This document shows, one piece after another, positions 49,051-58,997 of a stretch of 64,000 nucleotides of DNA; position 1 is the stretch's first letter, and every line of letters starts with the position of its first letter. A model generated the notes under the pieces. That model made no database searches. It was not told where the DNA came from and was given only the letters and a program-made list of their open reading frames with translations. Source of the DNA: Pseudomonadota bacterium (GTDB lineage: Bacteria > Myxococcota_A > Polyangia > Haliangiales > Haliangiaceae). The translations under genes and the position numbers were made by a program. The stretch lies in assembly GCA_023428295.1 (NCBI GenBank), contig JAEYYV010000220.1, positions 1 through 64,000 of the forward strand. Reading direction: 5' to 3'.

Positions 49051-51275
49051 TTGGCGGGATGCGCTAGGTGATCGCGGAAGAAATTGATCTGCACCTGCTC
49101 GCGGGCGAGAGAGAGCTTCGGATCGGGGACCATGTGCGTGCCCGAGAGCGTGATCACCTCGGCGCGCTTGGCGGCGACGAACAGCGACTCGATCAGCGCG
49201 AGCGTGTGCGCGAGGTGCACGTTGTCGTCGGTGAGGCCGTGGATGAGCAGGAGCGGGCGCGAAAGCTTGGCGGCGTGGGTGAGGGCGCTCGTGTGCTCGT
49301 AGCCCTTCGCGTTGTCCTCGGGCTGCTTCATGTAGCGCTCGGTGTACGCGGTGTCGTAGAGGGCCCAGTCGGTGACGGGGGCGCCAGCGACGGCGGCGTG
49401 GAACACGTCGGGGCGGAGCAGGACGGCCATCGCGCTCATGTAGCCGCCGAACGACCAGCCCATGACGCCGACGCGAGACATGTCCATCTCGGGGTGCTTG
49501 GCGGCCATCGCTTGCAGCGCGTCGACCTGATCGTTCATGGGGACCGTGACCAGGTCCTTCAGGATCGCGCGCTCCCACGTGCGGCCGCGGTGAGGCGTGC
49601 CGCGGTTGTCGCTGCGTACGACGATGAAGCCAGCGTCGGCGTAGAACTGATCCATCACGTAGGCGTCGCGCGTGGACAGGACGGTGATGGCGTGCGGGCC
49701 GCCGTACACCTTGAGCAGCACGGGGTACTTCTTCGCGCGGTCGAAGGTGCGCGGGCGCGTGATGGCGGTGTGGTGGACACGGCCGTCGATGTCGACGGTC
49801 TCGAGCACCGTGGTGGGAACGAGCGGCGGCCTCTCGGCGACGCTCGGCAGCTCGCGTGACGTGCCGTTGGCGATCGCGTAGGCGCGCTTGCCGCCGGCGG
49901 CGAGGGCCGTGTCGATGACGACGACACCGTGCTTCACCTTGGTCGCGTTGGACACGCCGTCGTCCGTGGACAGCTTGGTGGGCTCGCCGCCCGCGAGCGG
50001 GATGCGATAGACGTCCTGCTTGGTCGGGTCGACAGAAGCTTCGACGATCGCGAAGCCACCGTCGACACCGGCGAGCGAGGTGAGGCCAAAGCCCGGCGGC
50101 GTCAACGTGCGCACGAGCTTGCCGTCGTTATCGTGAAGCGCGAGCACGTACTCGCCGGAGGCTTCGCTCATCCAGAGGAAGCCCGCGTCGTTGTCGAGCC
50201 ACTCGGGCGCGCCGTGGTTGACGTTGAGCCACGTATCGTCCTTCTCGGTGAGGAGCACGCGCGTCTCGCCGGTGTCGCGGCTGAACTGGAGGAGGGCGAG
50301 CTCCTCTTGATCGCGATCGATGACGAGCGCCGTGGGATCCTTGCGTGACCAATCGACGGAGACGAGGTACTCGTACTTCGGGTCCCACGCGAGCTTGCGT
50401 GGAGCGGGGCGCGACGCTGGCTTGGAGGAGCCGAGCACGGTGCGCATGGCGAGGCCGACGATCGCGTTCTTGGTGCCGGCGCGCGGATACTTGAACTCGA
50501 CGGGCTTCTTGTCGTTGTGGCGAGGATCGGCGACGTAGAGCGTGTCGATCGCGCTGTTGTCGATGGTCTCGAAGATGATCGCGTGGCTGTCCTTGGACCA
50601 CCAATAGCCGCGCGTGCGGCCGAGCTCCTCTTGCGCGGCAAAGTCGGCGACGCCGAACTGATGGTGGCCCTCGGCGGGGCCGGAGACCTCCTCGATCGCG
50701 CCGCTGTCGCGCATCGCGAACAGCGCGTTGTCGCGCACGAACGCGATCTTGGTGCCGTCGGGAGAGAGGTGCGGATCGTAGGCGGCGCCCTTGGGATCGA
50801 GCTTCTTCTTGGTGCCGGCCTTGCGATCGATCAGATAGAAGGCACCGCCGAGCGGCACCATGACGATGTTGCCGTCGCTGGAGACATCGATGTCCACGAT
50901 GCCGCGCGACACGGTGCGCGTGCGCTCGCGACGCGCCTTCTCTTCGTCGGACAGGTTCTCCTCGCCGGTGCCGAGCAGCTCGGCGGCGGTGGCGAGCGTC
51001 TTCACGGTGCCATCGGGTGCGAGCTCGTACAGATCCGCGGTGAACGAGCGCGCGCCGGTTCGACGAAACAGCACCGCGCCATCGGGCGTGATCGCGAGGG
51101 GGAGCGGAAGCCCGAGGCGGAAGTTGTACGTGGCGGCGGCGTCCGCGAGCAGCTTGTCGTCGAGTGCGGGCCAGTTCTCGGGCGGAGATGTGACAATCAT
51201 GGGCGTTGTCTTCGTGTGGCACGCCATCAGCGCGAGCGTCGTTGTGAAGGCGAGGGTGGTGCGCACGGCGGGCAT
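49047..51275 (-). CDS. S9-family prolyl oligopeptidase-like lipoprotein (DPP IV type)
   Basis: A 742-residue exported serine peptidase. It starts with a signal and lipobox (LALMAC, C19). A beta-propeller domain (about 60-480) precedes the alpha/beta hydrolase domain (about 520-742), with serine nucleophile in GWSFGGYMS (about residue 607), aspartate in HGLTDDNVH (about 684) and histidine in SGTHMV (about 712). This order matches dipeptidyl peptidase IV. It would remove dipeptides after proline from peptides outside the cell, consistent with scavenging of prey protein. It is coupled to truC downstream and divergent from the Roadblock gene. Confidence 0.93.
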   Translation of the reverse strand: MPAVRTTLAFTTTLALMACHTKTTPMIVTSPPENWPALDDKLLADAAATYNFRLGLPLPLAITPDGAVLFRRTGARSFTADLYELAPDGTVKTLATAAELLGTGEENLSDEEKARRERTRTVSRGIVDIDVSSDGNIVMVPLGGAFYLIDRKAGTKKKLDPKGAAYDPHLSPDGTKIAFVRDNALFAMRDSGAIEEVSGPAEGHHQFGVADFAAQEELGRTRGYWWSKDSHAIIFETIDNSAIDTLYVADPRHNDKKPVEFKYPRAGTKNAIVGLAMRTVLGSSKPASRPAPRKLAWDPKYEYLVSVDWSRKDPTALVIDRDQEELALLQFSRDTGETRVLLTEKDDTWLNVNHGAPEWLDNDAGFLWMSEASGEYVLALHDNDGKLVRTLTPPGFGLTSLAGVDGGFAIVEASVDPTKQDVYRIPLAGGEPTKLSTDDGVSNATKVKHGVVVIDTALAAGGKRAYAIANGTSRELPSVAERPPLVPTTVLETVDIDGRVHHTAITRPRTFDRAKKYPVLLKVYGGPHAITVLSTRDAYVMDQFYADAGFIVVRSDNRGTPHRGRTWERAILKDLVTVPMNDQVDALQAMAAKHPEMDMSRVGVMGWSFGGYMSAMAVLLRPDVFHAAVAGAPVTDWALYDTAYTERYMKQPEDNAKGYEHTSALTHAAKLSRPLLLIHGLTDDNVHLAHTLALIESLFVAAKRAEVITLSGTHMVPDPKLSLAREQVQINFFRDHLAHPAK

Positions 51276-51344
51276 CCTAGCCTCAGTCGTCGACGGGAAC
51301 CGCCGATTTCTTGCCCCCCGTGATGGCGGTTGGGACGATTAATT

Positions 51345-51719
51345 ATGCGGAACGAACGACGTCGCCGGCGCGCCAACATCACCCAGAAAGCTCTCGAGTA
51401 TCAGCTGCTGTCGTGCTGCGAGGACGGCCGCATCGAGGCCATGGTCGTGGCCGACGGAGACGGGCTCGCGCTCGCCGCGTCGGGCGACACGTATGCGTGC
51501 GACGAGATCGCGGCGCGCATGGTGCTCGTCGGACGCCGCATCGACGAGTTCAGCGGCACGCTCCTGGGCCCGGGCCACGCGTGGCAGGTCCAGATGCGAA
51601 AGATCGCGATCGAGGGCTCCGAGCTTCTCGTGTGCGCCGTCGGTGGTACCGCGGAGGCGCGCCAGCGCCAGATCAAGCGCGGCGCCGAGGGTGCGCTGCG
51701 GATCCTGCAAGCCGCGTAA
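51345..51719 (+). CDS. Roadblock/LC7-domain protein
   Basis: A 124-residue protein from the ATG at 51345. After an Arg-rich N-terminus (RNERRRRRANITQKALEY) comes a Roadblock/LC7-like fold: CCEDGRIEAMVVADGDGLAL, GRRIDEFSGTLLGPGHAW and KIAIEGSELLVCAVGG, in helix-strand order. Such proteins pair with small Ras-like GTPases (MglA in myxobacteria, whose partner MglB is a Roadblock protein) and set polarity. No GTPase gene is adjacent, so this is an orphan copy. Two cysteines in LLSCCEDG are unusual for the family. Start choice rests on the basic leader. Confidence 0.78.
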   Translation: MRNERRRRRANITQKALEYQLLSCCEDGRIEAMVVADGDGLALAASGDTYACDEIAARMVLVGRRIDEFSGTLLGPGHAWQVQMRKIAIEGSELLVCAVGGTAEARQRQIKRGAEGALRILQAA

Positions 51720-51752
51720 CCTCGCGCGCTCGGCGGCGCTATGCTTCGGGCC

Positions 51753-52202
51753 ATGCGTACTGCACTGGCTCTGACCGTCGCGCTCGCCGCGTGCTCGTCG
51801 TCGTCCACGTCCTCGCGCGTCTCGACGGACGACGCGCCGAAGCTGCTGATCGATCGCAATTGGATGGATCGCATGCCCGAGACGGATCGCGACAAGCTGT
51901 TCGTCTATCGCTTTGTTCCGAGCATGGGCGGCGGCGTGTTCCAGGACCGCACGCTGTTCAAGGGCACGTTCGAGCTGTTCTCGTTCTCCGCGACGGGGAG
52001 CACGATCACGTTCGATCTGCACGAGACCAAGGACAAGGTCACGAGCAACTACGTCATCGAGCGCGTCGACGGTCCGGCGCCGTTCGATCTGAAGCTCACG
52101 ATCCCGAACGATCCGCGCGGCCCCAAGGTGTACTTCGGCATGCGCAGCGAGACCGATCGCGACGGCGGCAAGCTCGAGAAGCGCCTGTCCGCGATCCAGT
52201 AG
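51753..52202 (+). CDS. Small lipoprotein of unknown function
   Basis: A 149-residue exported protein with a short signal peptide and lipobox (LALAAC-like: TVALAACSSSS). The mature part is a strand-rich domain (FVYRFVPSMGGGVFQ, LFKGTFELFSFSATG, STITFDLHETKD) with a WMDRMPETDRDK segment at its start. It looks like a small beta-sandwich anchored to a membrane. No family known to me. It lies 33 bases after the Roadblock gene and 29 bases before the acyltransferase, suggesting one operon. Confidence 0.75.
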   Translation: MRTALALTVALAACSSSSTSSRVSTDDAPKLLIDRNWMDRMPETDRDKLFVYRFVPSMGGGVFQDRTLFKGTFELFSFSATGSTITFDLHETKDKVTSNYVIERVDGPAPFDLKLTIPNDPRGPKVYFGMRSETDRDGGKLEKRLSAIQ

Positions 52203-52231
52203 CGCCTCGTCTCGCCTATGTTCGGCACGCG

Positions 52232-54169
52232 ATGCCGAAGGGTGACCACGAGGCCGGGTACATCCCGGAGATCGATGGCCTGCGTGCGCTCGCGGTGATC
52301 GCGGTCATCGCGAATCACTTCCACCATCGCGCGGTGCCGAGCGGCTTTCTCGGCGTCGACGTGTTCTTCGTGATCTCGGGCTTCGTGATCACCGCGTCGC
52401 TCGCGCAGCGACCGAGCACCGGGCTCGGCGCGCTGATGGCGGGCTTCTACGCGCGGCGCATCCGTCGGCTGTTGCCGGCGCTCGTCGTGTGCTCGCTCGT
52501 CGCGATCGTGCTCGCGCGCGTGATCATTCCGGACCCCACGGTGTCGCTCGCGACGGGGCGGCGCGCGGTGTTCGGCATCTCGAACCTCTTGCTCTACGAT
52601 CAAGCGACCGACTACTTCGGCGCGTCGATCCGGCTGAACGTGTTCATGCACACGTGGTCGCTCGGCGTCGAGGAGCAGTTCTACTTCGTCTTCCCGTTCC
52701 TCGTGTGGTTCACGGGGTTCGGCCGGCGCGAGACGGGTGCACGCGCGCTCGCGAGCGTGATGATCGCGCTCTCCGCGGCATCGCTCGTCGCGTGGATCTA
52801 CGCGAGCGTCACCGCGCCATCGGCCGCGTACTACTTGATGCCGATGCGCCTGTGGGAGATCGGCCTCGGCTGCATCGCGTACTTGCTCGTCGCGACGAGG
52901 CGCCCGGTGTGGCTCGCCCGCGTGCGACCGCACTGGCTGTGTCTCGTATTGATCGGTGTGCAGTTCGCGCCGCGCCACTACATCGTGGCGTCGACGATCA
53001 CCGCCGTCGCGCTCACGGCGCTCCTCGTCGGCTCGCTCGGCGTGCGCACGGCGCCGTCGCGATGGCTGCGGCATCCCGTGGTCGTCTACATCGGGCGGAT
53101 CTCGTACTCGCTCTATCTGTGGCACTGGATCGTGCTGTGCTTCGGACGCTGGACCGTGGGGCTTCACGCGTCGACGATTCCGGTCATGCTGGCCGCCGTC
53201 GCGCTTCTCGCGGTAGCCACGTTTCACGGGATCGAGATGCCGCTGCGTCGCACGTCGACGCGCCGCCGCTGGCTCGTGATCACGAGCGGGCTCGTCGCAG
53301 CGGCGCTCGTCGCGAGCCTCTCGCTGTTCTTGGAGAAGCGCCCGGACCTCGCGCCGGAGGCGACGCGCACCGCGATCACGCTGCCGCCCGCGTACGTCGC
53401 CGTCGCGGGCTCGGGTGTCGCTTACGATCCGTGGTGTGTGATCGGCGACGGCGCGGATCGCATCCTTCGCGACAACACGCTCGATCTCTGCACGGCCGCA
53501 CCGACGCGTCCCGGCGCCCCGACGATCTGGACGCTCGGCGACAGCCACGCGGGGCATCTCCAAGGAATGCTCTACGCAGCGCGCGAGCAGGCCGGCGTGG
53601 GCGTGCATCTCGTCGAGACGCCGGGCGTGGCGTTCCCGATGACCAAGGACGGTTGGTTCGAGCCGCGCGATGCGCTGTTCCAGCAGATCACGGAGCGACT
53701 GCAGCCGGGCGACGTGGTGCTGATCGCGCGGCTGTACGTGAATCGCGCGCCGCCGCACGAGCCGCTCGCGGATCTGCCCGCGTGGCTCGACGAGGTCGAG
53801 CGCCTCGCGTCCTCGCTCGCGCAACGGGGCGTGACGCTCGTCGTGGCGGGCCCGCCGCCGATGTTCGAGTACGAGGACATCGGCCTGTGCCGCTCGGGGT
53901 TCTTGGGCGGCGATTCGTGCGACATCGCGCGCGCGTCCATCGCGCCGCAGCTCGGCGCGATCTATCGCTCGCTCGGCGCGCTCGCGGCTCGTCACGCAAA
54001 CCTCGTCGTGTTCGACGAGCTGTCCGTGCTGTGCCCCGGGCCGACGTGCTCGCCGCTCGTCGATCGCGTCGCGCGCTTTCGCGATCGCGATCACCTGAAC
54101 ACGTTCGGTGCGGCCGAGCTCGCGGGCCCGTTCGTGGAGCTACTTCGACGACGCGGTCTGCTTCGCTGA
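52232..54169 (+). CDS. Acyltransferase-3 / SGNH fused enzyme, OafB-like
   Basis: A 645-residue membrane enzyme. The first part is an acyltransferase family 3 domain with about ten helices (IPEIDGLRALAV start, GFLGVDVFFVISGFVIT, RLLPALVV, HTWSLGVEEQFYFVFP). A soluble SGNH-type domain follows (about 380-645) with nucleophile block LGDSHAGHL and a closing RDRDHLNTFG. Proteins of this layout acetylate O-antigen or other surface sugars (OafA/OafB). The likely role is O-acetylation of a surface polysaccharide; the target is not identified. Its end overlaps the convergent metalloprotease gene by 30 bases. Confidence 0.92.
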   Translation: MPKGDHEAGYIPEIDGLRALAVIAVIANHFHHRAVPSGFLGVDVFFVISGFVITASLAQRPSTGLGALMAGFYARRIRRLLPALVVCSLVAIVLARVIIPDPTVSLATGRRAVFGISNLLLYDQATDYFGASIRLNVFMHTWSLGVEEQFYFVFPFLVWFTGFGRRETGARALASVMIALSAASLVAWIYASVTAPSAAYYLMPMRLWEIGLGCIAYLLVATRRPVWLARVRPHWLCLVLIGVQFAPRHYIVASTITAVALTALLVGSLGVRTAPSRWLRHPVVVYIGRISYSLYLWHWIVLCFGRWTVGLHASTIPVMLAAVALLAVATFHGIEMPLRRTSTRRRWLVITSGLVAAALVASLSLFLEKRPDLAPEATRTAITLPPAYVAVAGSGVAYDPWCVIGDGADRILRDNTLDLCTAAPTRPGAPTIWTLGDSHAGHLQGMLYAAREQAGVGVHLVETPGVAFPMTKDGWFEPRDALFQQITERLQPGDVVLIARLYVNRAPPHEPLADLPAWLDEVERLASSLAQRGVTLVVAGPPPMFEYEDIGLCRSGFLGGDSCDIARASIAPQLGAIYRSLGALAARHANLVVFDELSVLCPGPTCSPLVDRVARFRDRDHLNTFGAAELAGPFVELLRRRGLLR

Positions 54170-56587
54170 TCGCTGGCGACGTAGCAGCGCGAGCACACCG
54201 AGCGCGAGCATGGTCGACCCGTGCGGTGCCTTGCCGCTCGAGCAACAACCGGTGTCGAGGGTGCAATCGCTCAGGCAGTCCGCGTCGTTGCCGTCGCACT
54301 CCTCGTCGATGTCGACAACGCCGTCGCCGCACATCGCGATCTTGTCGATGCCCACGAGGCACACCTCGTCGAGGTTCCAGCCGCCGAGCGCGCGGGACGC
54401 ATCGGTCTCGAGCCCGAACGCGACGCTGATCGGCGCGTTCGCATACGAGGTGACGTCGTGATCCACGAAGCGCCATTCGCGATCCTGGTGCGTGAGAAAT
54501 CCGTCGGCCATCGCGTTGGACCACACCGAGTCGCCGTTCACCTCGACGCGTGCGACGTCGTACATCGCATCCTCGACGACGAGCCACCGGCGGAACTGCA
54601 GGCGCACCTGCCGATACATCGATGCATCGATCGACGGCGACGTGACCTTGGTCTGCGCGACCGACGCGTAGCGGCCATCCCCGGTCAGCTGCGTGCCGAG
54701 CACGTTGGGGCCGTCGAACCCGGCGCGCGGATCACCCGCGAAGCCGAGCGGCTGCCCCCACGTCCACGGCGATGGCGATCCCACGAGCGTCTGCGTCCAC
54801 TCGGGGTCGGTATCGAACCGCTCGCACCAGATCTCGCGAGTCTCTCCGACGAACGCCGTGTACTCGGGATCCGCCGCGTTCTCGGGAAAGCGCCTCCGCT
54901 CGCCGTCGGCGTACACGACCTCGAGCGCAAATCGAACGTGGCCGGTCGTCGCGAGCCTGCCGCGCAAGCCATCGCTCGCGATCTCCATCGGTGACGCCGC
55001 GCCGTCGACGACCAGCTTCGCGCTCGCGATCGCCGGCTCGCACGCGAGCGTACCTCGCAGCATCGGGAGCTCGACGCGATCGCCGTCGACGATCAGCTGC
55101 GCGAACCGCGTGATCGGCGTGTTCGCGGGCGCGAGCCCGTGCCGCGCGAACGCGACATCGATCTCGCACTTGTCGGGTGTGCCGTCGCTCAGGTCGCCGT
55201 TGTCGTCGTCACCGACGAGCGCGGCCAGATAGCTGTTCGAGATACTCGGTGCTCTCTCGAGCACACCGCGAAGCACGCGGTCGACGCGCGCCTTGCCCTC
55301 GATCGGACCGTGGCGCTCGATCAAGAGCCGTCGCAGATCCCACAGCGCGCCACCGATGACGAGGCCGCTCTGGTGTTGCGACGGCACGAGGTCGTCCGGC
55401 GCCTTCTTCTCGAAGCCCACGGGATCCAGCTCGCGCACGGGCGTGTCGCTACGCTGGTAGCCGCGCCCGAGCGCGGACGATCCCGTGATGCTCACCGCGA
55501 AGAAGTCCGCGAGCCCTTCGCTCAGCGCCGCGTTGTAGTTGCCGACGCCCGGGATCAGCGACTGGAAATGCAGCGAGTGTCCGAGCTCGTGATAGACGAC
55601 ATCGGCGATGCGCGCGCTGTTCTCGCACATCGCGTCGCCCGCGAAGAAGTGCAGATCATCTCCCGTCGACGACGCGTTGCACGCCCCGCCCGACTCGTTG
55701 ACCGTCACCGTCAGCTGCTGATCGATCCATGCGAGCCCGGGCACGATCTCCTGTGCGCGCGCCTTGGCGATGTTCGCGTGCACGAACGCGCTCAGCTGCG
55801 CGTCGTCGAGCTCGTCGCTCGCGCGCGACCACGTGGTGGGCTGCCCGTCGCTCGCGGTCAGCGCTCCTGTCGCCTGCGCGCCCGCCGCGTTCACCACGCG
55901 CACGCGCGGCCCTTCGACCGACGCCTCCACCGTGCCCGCTCCAGCAAACGTGAACGTGCCATCGAGCCCCGTCGTCACCGCGCTACCATCGACATCGATC
56001 GTCGCTTCGCTCGCGGGCAGCGCCGCGCGCATCGAGGGCCGCGGGTTCGGCACGTCATAGAGCAGCGTGCTCGTCGCGTCGCGCACGCGGTTCTCGCGTA
56101 GCACCACGCTGCCATCGAGCGCGACCCACTCGTCCCACGTGCCGCGCACGCGATGCTCGGTCACGCGTACGCGGCCATCGATGCTGACGATCACGCGCCC
56201 CCGCTTCGCAAAGCCGATCTCGGGCCCGAGCGCGATCGCCACGAACGGCACGGTCTGCGACTGCGCGAAGAAGATCGCGCCGTTCGCGATGACGACGTGC
56301 AGCTGCCCCTCGCGCACGCGCATGCCGTTCCACGTCTGCCAGAACGAGACGGTGCGCTTGCCATCGCCGACGACGTTGGCCGCGAGCACGAGCTCGTCCA
56401 TCGCTGCACCCACCGCGAGCTCGCGCAGATGCGCTTCGACGAACGAGCGAGCGCTGCGCTCGGCGACCGTCGCGTCCTCGACGGCCCCGGGCGCCGCGAC
56501 GCGTCCCGTCCACGTGCGGCTCGGCGTCTCGCGCGCGAACGCCGTCGTGCTCGCGAGGAGCATGGCGATCGCGACGAGGCTGCGCAC
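54140..56587 (-). CDS. Secreted zinc metalloprotease with MYXO-CTERM-like tail
   Basis: An 815-residue exported protease. It starts with a signal peptide (SLVAIAMLLASTTAFA), then a propeptide resembling the thermolysin/fungalysin FTP type (TVSFWQTWNGMRVREGQL). The catalytic site is HELGHSLH (H333, E334, H337) with a downstream glutamate in ALSEGLADF as the third ligand. The C-terminal half has beta-sandwich and Cys-rich repeats (DIDEECDGNDADCLSDC), ending DTGCCSSGKAPHGSTMLALGV and a short Arg-rich stretch, close to a MYXO-CTERM sorting tail that anchors proteins to the surface in myxobacteria. GTG start at 56587. It is likely used on prey or extracellular protein. Confidence 0.88.
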   Translation of the reverse strand: MRSLVAIAMLLASTTAFARETPSRTWTGRVAAPGAVEDATVAERSARSFVEAHLRELAVGAAMDELVLAANVVGDGKRTVSFWQTWNGMRVREGQLHVVIANGAIFFAQSQTVPFVAIALGPEIGFAKRGRVIVSIDGRVRVTEHRVRGTWDEWVALDGSVVLRENRVRDATSTLLYDVPNPRPSMRAALPASEATIDVDGSAVTTGLDGTFTFAGAGTVEASVEGPRVRVVNAAGAQATGALTASDGQPTTWSRASDELDDAQLSAFVHANIAKARAQEIVPGLAWIDQQLTVTVNESGGACNASSTGDDLHFFAGDAMCENSARIADVVYHELGHSLHFQSLIPGVGNYNAALSEGLADFFAVSITGSSALGRGYQRSDTPVRELDPVGFEKKAPDDLVPSQHQSGLVIGGALWDLRRLLIERHGPIEGKARVDRVLRGVLERAPSISNSYLAALVGDDDNGDLSDGTPDKCEIDVAFARHGLAPANTPITRFAQLIVDGDRVELPMLRGTLACEPAIASAKLVVDGAASPMEIASDGLRGRLATTGHVRFALEVVYADGERRRFPENAADPEYTAFVGETREIWCERFDTDPEWTQTLVGSPSPWTWGQPLGFAGDPRAGFDGPNVLGTQLTGDGRYASVAQTKVTSPSIDASMYRQVRLQFRRWLVVEDAMYDVARVEVNGDSVWSNAMADGFLTHQDREWRFVDHDVTSYANAPISVAFGLETDASRALGGWNLDEVCLVGIDKIAMCGDGVVDIDEECDGNDADCLSDCTLDTGCCSSGKAPHGSTMLALGVLALLRRQRSAKQTASSK

Positions 56588-56688
56588 GTCCCGACCTTGG
56601 CACGAACTCGCCCCCAAGGACGCGAGATCGATCACATGCCACACCATCGCAGCAGTCGTGGTCGAAGTCCCGTCGGCCGAAACGACGA

Positions 56689-56715
56689 GAGGCCGAGCAG
56701 TTCGTGCTCGGCCTC
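56689..56715 (-). terminator. metK transcription terminator hairpin
   Basis: GAGGCCGAGCA, loop GTTCG, TGCTCGGCCTC: a perfect 11-base stem located 23 bases after the metK stop codon on the minus strand. The bases that follow read TCTCGTCGTTTCGG, with only a short T run, so it is a strong hairpin but a weak U-tract; termination may be helped by Rho. Confidence 0.75.
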
Positions 56716-56737
56716 GCTGGTGCGCGGTAGCGAACAG

Positions 56738-58186
56738 CTACGCGCGAGCGCTCGCGGCGCCCTTCTTCTTCGCGGGCGGTGGCGGGGCCTTCTTGCCCTT
56801 CGCGACAGCCTTGGACTTCGACGGCGCCTTCACCGGCGCGTTGGTCTTGGACGCCTTGGTCGACACGGCCTTCGCGACGACGGCCGGCTTGGCCTTGCCG
56901 TTGCCATTCGCGTGACCGTTGGTGTGCGCGCCGTTGCCGTTCTTGCCGTTCTTCGCGGCCTTCTTGTCGGTCTTCGCGGCGGGCGCTTCGACGACCTCGA
57001 TCTTCGACGGCTTCGCGGCCTTCGGCGCCTTGACACCCGCGGCGGCCTTGAGCTGATCGACGAGCGGCGTCTGCTCCCACGAGAAGCCCTCGCGGCCGAA
57101 GTGACCGTACGCCGACGTGGGGCGATAGATCGGACGGCGCAGGTCGAGCTCCTGGATGAGCATGCCCGGGCGCGCGTCGAACGTCTTCAGGACGGCCTTG
57201 GTGAGGATCTCGTCGGCGACGACGCCCGTGCCGAACGTGTCGACGAGCATCGAGACGGGCTCGGCGACGCCGATCGCGTAGGCGAACTGCACTTCGCAGC
57301 GCTTGGCGAGGCCCGCGGCGACGACGTGCTTGGCGATGTAGCGCGCGTAGTACGCGGCCGAGCGATCGACCTTGCTCGGATCCTTGCCCGAGAAGGCGCC
57401 GCCGCCGTGGCGCGCGTAGCCACCGTACGTGTCGACGATGATCTTGCGGCCCGTGAGGCCGGCGTCGCCGTAGGGACCACCGATGACGAAGCGGCCCGTC
57501 GGGTTGACGTGGATCTTCGTCTTCTTGGTGACGAGCTCCTTGGGCACGATCGGCTTGATGACCTGCTCGATGACCGCTTCGCGGATCGCTTCGGTCGTCA
57601 CCGAGTCGGCGTGCTGCGTGGACACGACGATCGCCTCGACGCCCTTCACCTCTTGGCCGTCGTAGCGCACGGAGACCTGCGTCTTCGCGTCGGGGCGGAG
57701 CCAGTCGATGCCGTCGATCTTCTGCTTGCGAACGAGCGCGATGCGCGCCGCGAGCTGGTGCGCGAGCTGGATCGGCAGCGGCATGAGCTCCGGCGTCTCG
57801 TCGCACGCATAGCCAAACATGAGGCCCTGATCGCCAGCGCCCTGCTTCTTGGGATCGCCGCGGTCGACACCTTGCGCGATGTCGGGCGACTGCTGCGCCA
57901 CGGCGACCATCACGGCGCACGTGTCAGCGTCGAAGCCCGTGTCCGAACCGACGAAGCCGATGTCGCGAACGACGTCGCGAACGATCTTCGGATAGTCGAG
58001 CTGCGCCTTCGTCGTGATCTCACCAGCGAGGAGCACGAAGCCGGTCTTGGTGACCGTCTCGCACGCGACGCGGCTGTACGGATCGGCCGCGAGGCACGCA
58101 TCGAGGATGGCGTCAGACACCTGGTCGCAGAGCTTGTCGGGGTGACCTTCGGTGACGGACTCGGAGGAGAACAGGTAGCTGGCCAT
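56738..58186 (-). CDS. metK: S-adenosylmethionine synthetase with long basic tail
   Basis: Makes S-adenosylmethionine from methionine and ATP. Residues 1-384 match bacterial Met[18 protein letters not shown], the [12 protein letters not shown] loop, [15 protein letters not shown] and the [18 protein letters not shown] end. From about 385 to 482 an extra region of about 98 residues follows that is very rich in Lys, Ala, Pro and Asn/Gly ([19 protein letters not shown] and [13 protein letters not shown]), unlike the roughly 384-residue E. coli enzyme. The tail is low-complexity and basic and may bind nucleic acid, membranes or partner proteins. Start at the ATG at 58186. No SAM-riboswitch leader is visible. 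Confidence 0.97.
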   Translation of the reverse strand: MASYLFSSESVTEGHPDKLCDQVSDAILDACLAADPYSRVACETVTKTGFVLLAGEITTKAQLDYPKIVRDVVRDIGFVGSDTGFDADTCAVMVAVAQQSPDIAQGVDRGDPKKQGAGDQGLMFGYACDETPELMPLPIQLAHQLAARIALVRKQKIDGIDWLRPDAKTQVSVRYDGQEVKGVEAIVVSTQHADSVTTEAIREAVIEQVIKPIVPKELVTKKTKIHVNPTGRFVIGGPYGDAGLTGRKIIVDTYGGYARHGGGAFSGKDPSKVDRSAAYYARYIAKHVVAAGLAKRCEVQFAYAIGVAEPVSMLVDTFGTGVVADEILTKAVLKTFDARPGMLIQELDLRRPIYRPTSAYGHFGREGFSWEQTPLVDQLKAAAGVKAPKAAKPSKIEVVEAPAAKTDKKAAKNGKNGNGAHTNGHANGNGKAKPAVVAKAVSTKASKTNAPVKAPSKSKAVAKGKKAPPPPAKKKGAASARA

Positions 58187-58253
58187 AGGTTGGGGCGGAC
58201 TATTCAGCGACGGCCCGGCGCTGTCAACACGGATAAGAGGTACGATATAGCGG

Positions 58254-58997
58254 ATGAGGGTCGTGCTCCTTGCGATGCTTGTCGTCGGAATCGCGGCCGC
58301 ATGCGGCGGCAATGCACCCATTCCCAAGCGCGGTGTCGTGGAAGGGGATCTCGGATCCTGGAAGTTCCGCCGGTTCCAAGGCCCGCTCTTGGATGTCGAG
58401 GTCTGGATCGAGGGCAACAAGGGAGTTGCTCACAGCGCCAGCTACATCACGGCAGAGTCCGAGAAGCGCGGGCAGATCGCGGACAAGGATCTCGTGAACG
58501 TCACGGTCACGAAGTACGAGACCGACGATGGCGTCGTTCGCGAGACGGTGCGTTTCGCTCGACGACTCGCCTCGGAGAAGGGCTATCAGGTCGAGGAGGA
58601 GAAGATCGAGGGCGTCCGGCTCCTCCACATCAAGGGCCCCGGCGAGACCTGGGTGATCTGGCCGGCGCGCGGCTACGTCGTGAAGATCGGCGGGCAGGGC
58701 CGCACGAACGTGCCGGGCCGGCTGATCGAGGACTACGGCGATCGCTTCACGTCGCGGCTCCCAGGCGGCTCGCTCGAGGGCCCGCTGCCACCGGGACCCG
58801 AGGAGCTGCCGAAGAAGGGCAACGAGAAGGAACCGTACGATCCGAGTAGCCCGCGCCCGAACATGGACAACTACGATCCGGACAAGGTGAAGATTCCGGA
58901 GAAGAAGATCGAGACGTCCGCCGACGAGGACGACGAGGACGACAAGAAGTCCGACACGAAGTCTGACAAGAAGTCTGACAAGAAGAAGAAAAAGTAG
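58254..58997 (+). CDS. Lipoprotein with charged repetitive tail
   Basis: A 247-residue exported protein with lipobox IAAAC (C17). The mature core (about 30-170) has strands and an aromatic [15 protein letters not shown] segment, and the last third is charged: [15 protein letters not shown] and then [15 protein letters not shown] at the end. It looks like a surface protein of unknown function whose basic tail could bind polyanions. The stop overlaps the first base of hisD, so it lies in one operon with the histidine genes, an odd partner for hisD. It is divergent from metK. Confidence 0.8.
   Translation: MRVVLLAMLVVGIAAACGGNAPIPKRGVVEGDLGSWKFRRFQGPLLDVEVWIEGNKGVAHSASYITAESEKRGQIADKDLVNVTVTKYETDDGVVRETVRFARRLASEKGYQVEEEKIEGVRLLHIKGPGETWVIWPARGYVVKIGGQGRTNVPGRLIEDYGDRFTSRLPGGSLEGPLPPGPEELPKKGNEKEPYDPSSPRPNMDNYDPDKVKIPEKKIETSADEDDEDDKKSDTKSDKKSDKKKKK

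Noticed and set aside
58187..58253. Possible SAM riboswitch ahead of metK
   Set aside because: The leader is only 67 bases to the divergent gene and shows none of the known SAM-riboswitch helices or core sequences.
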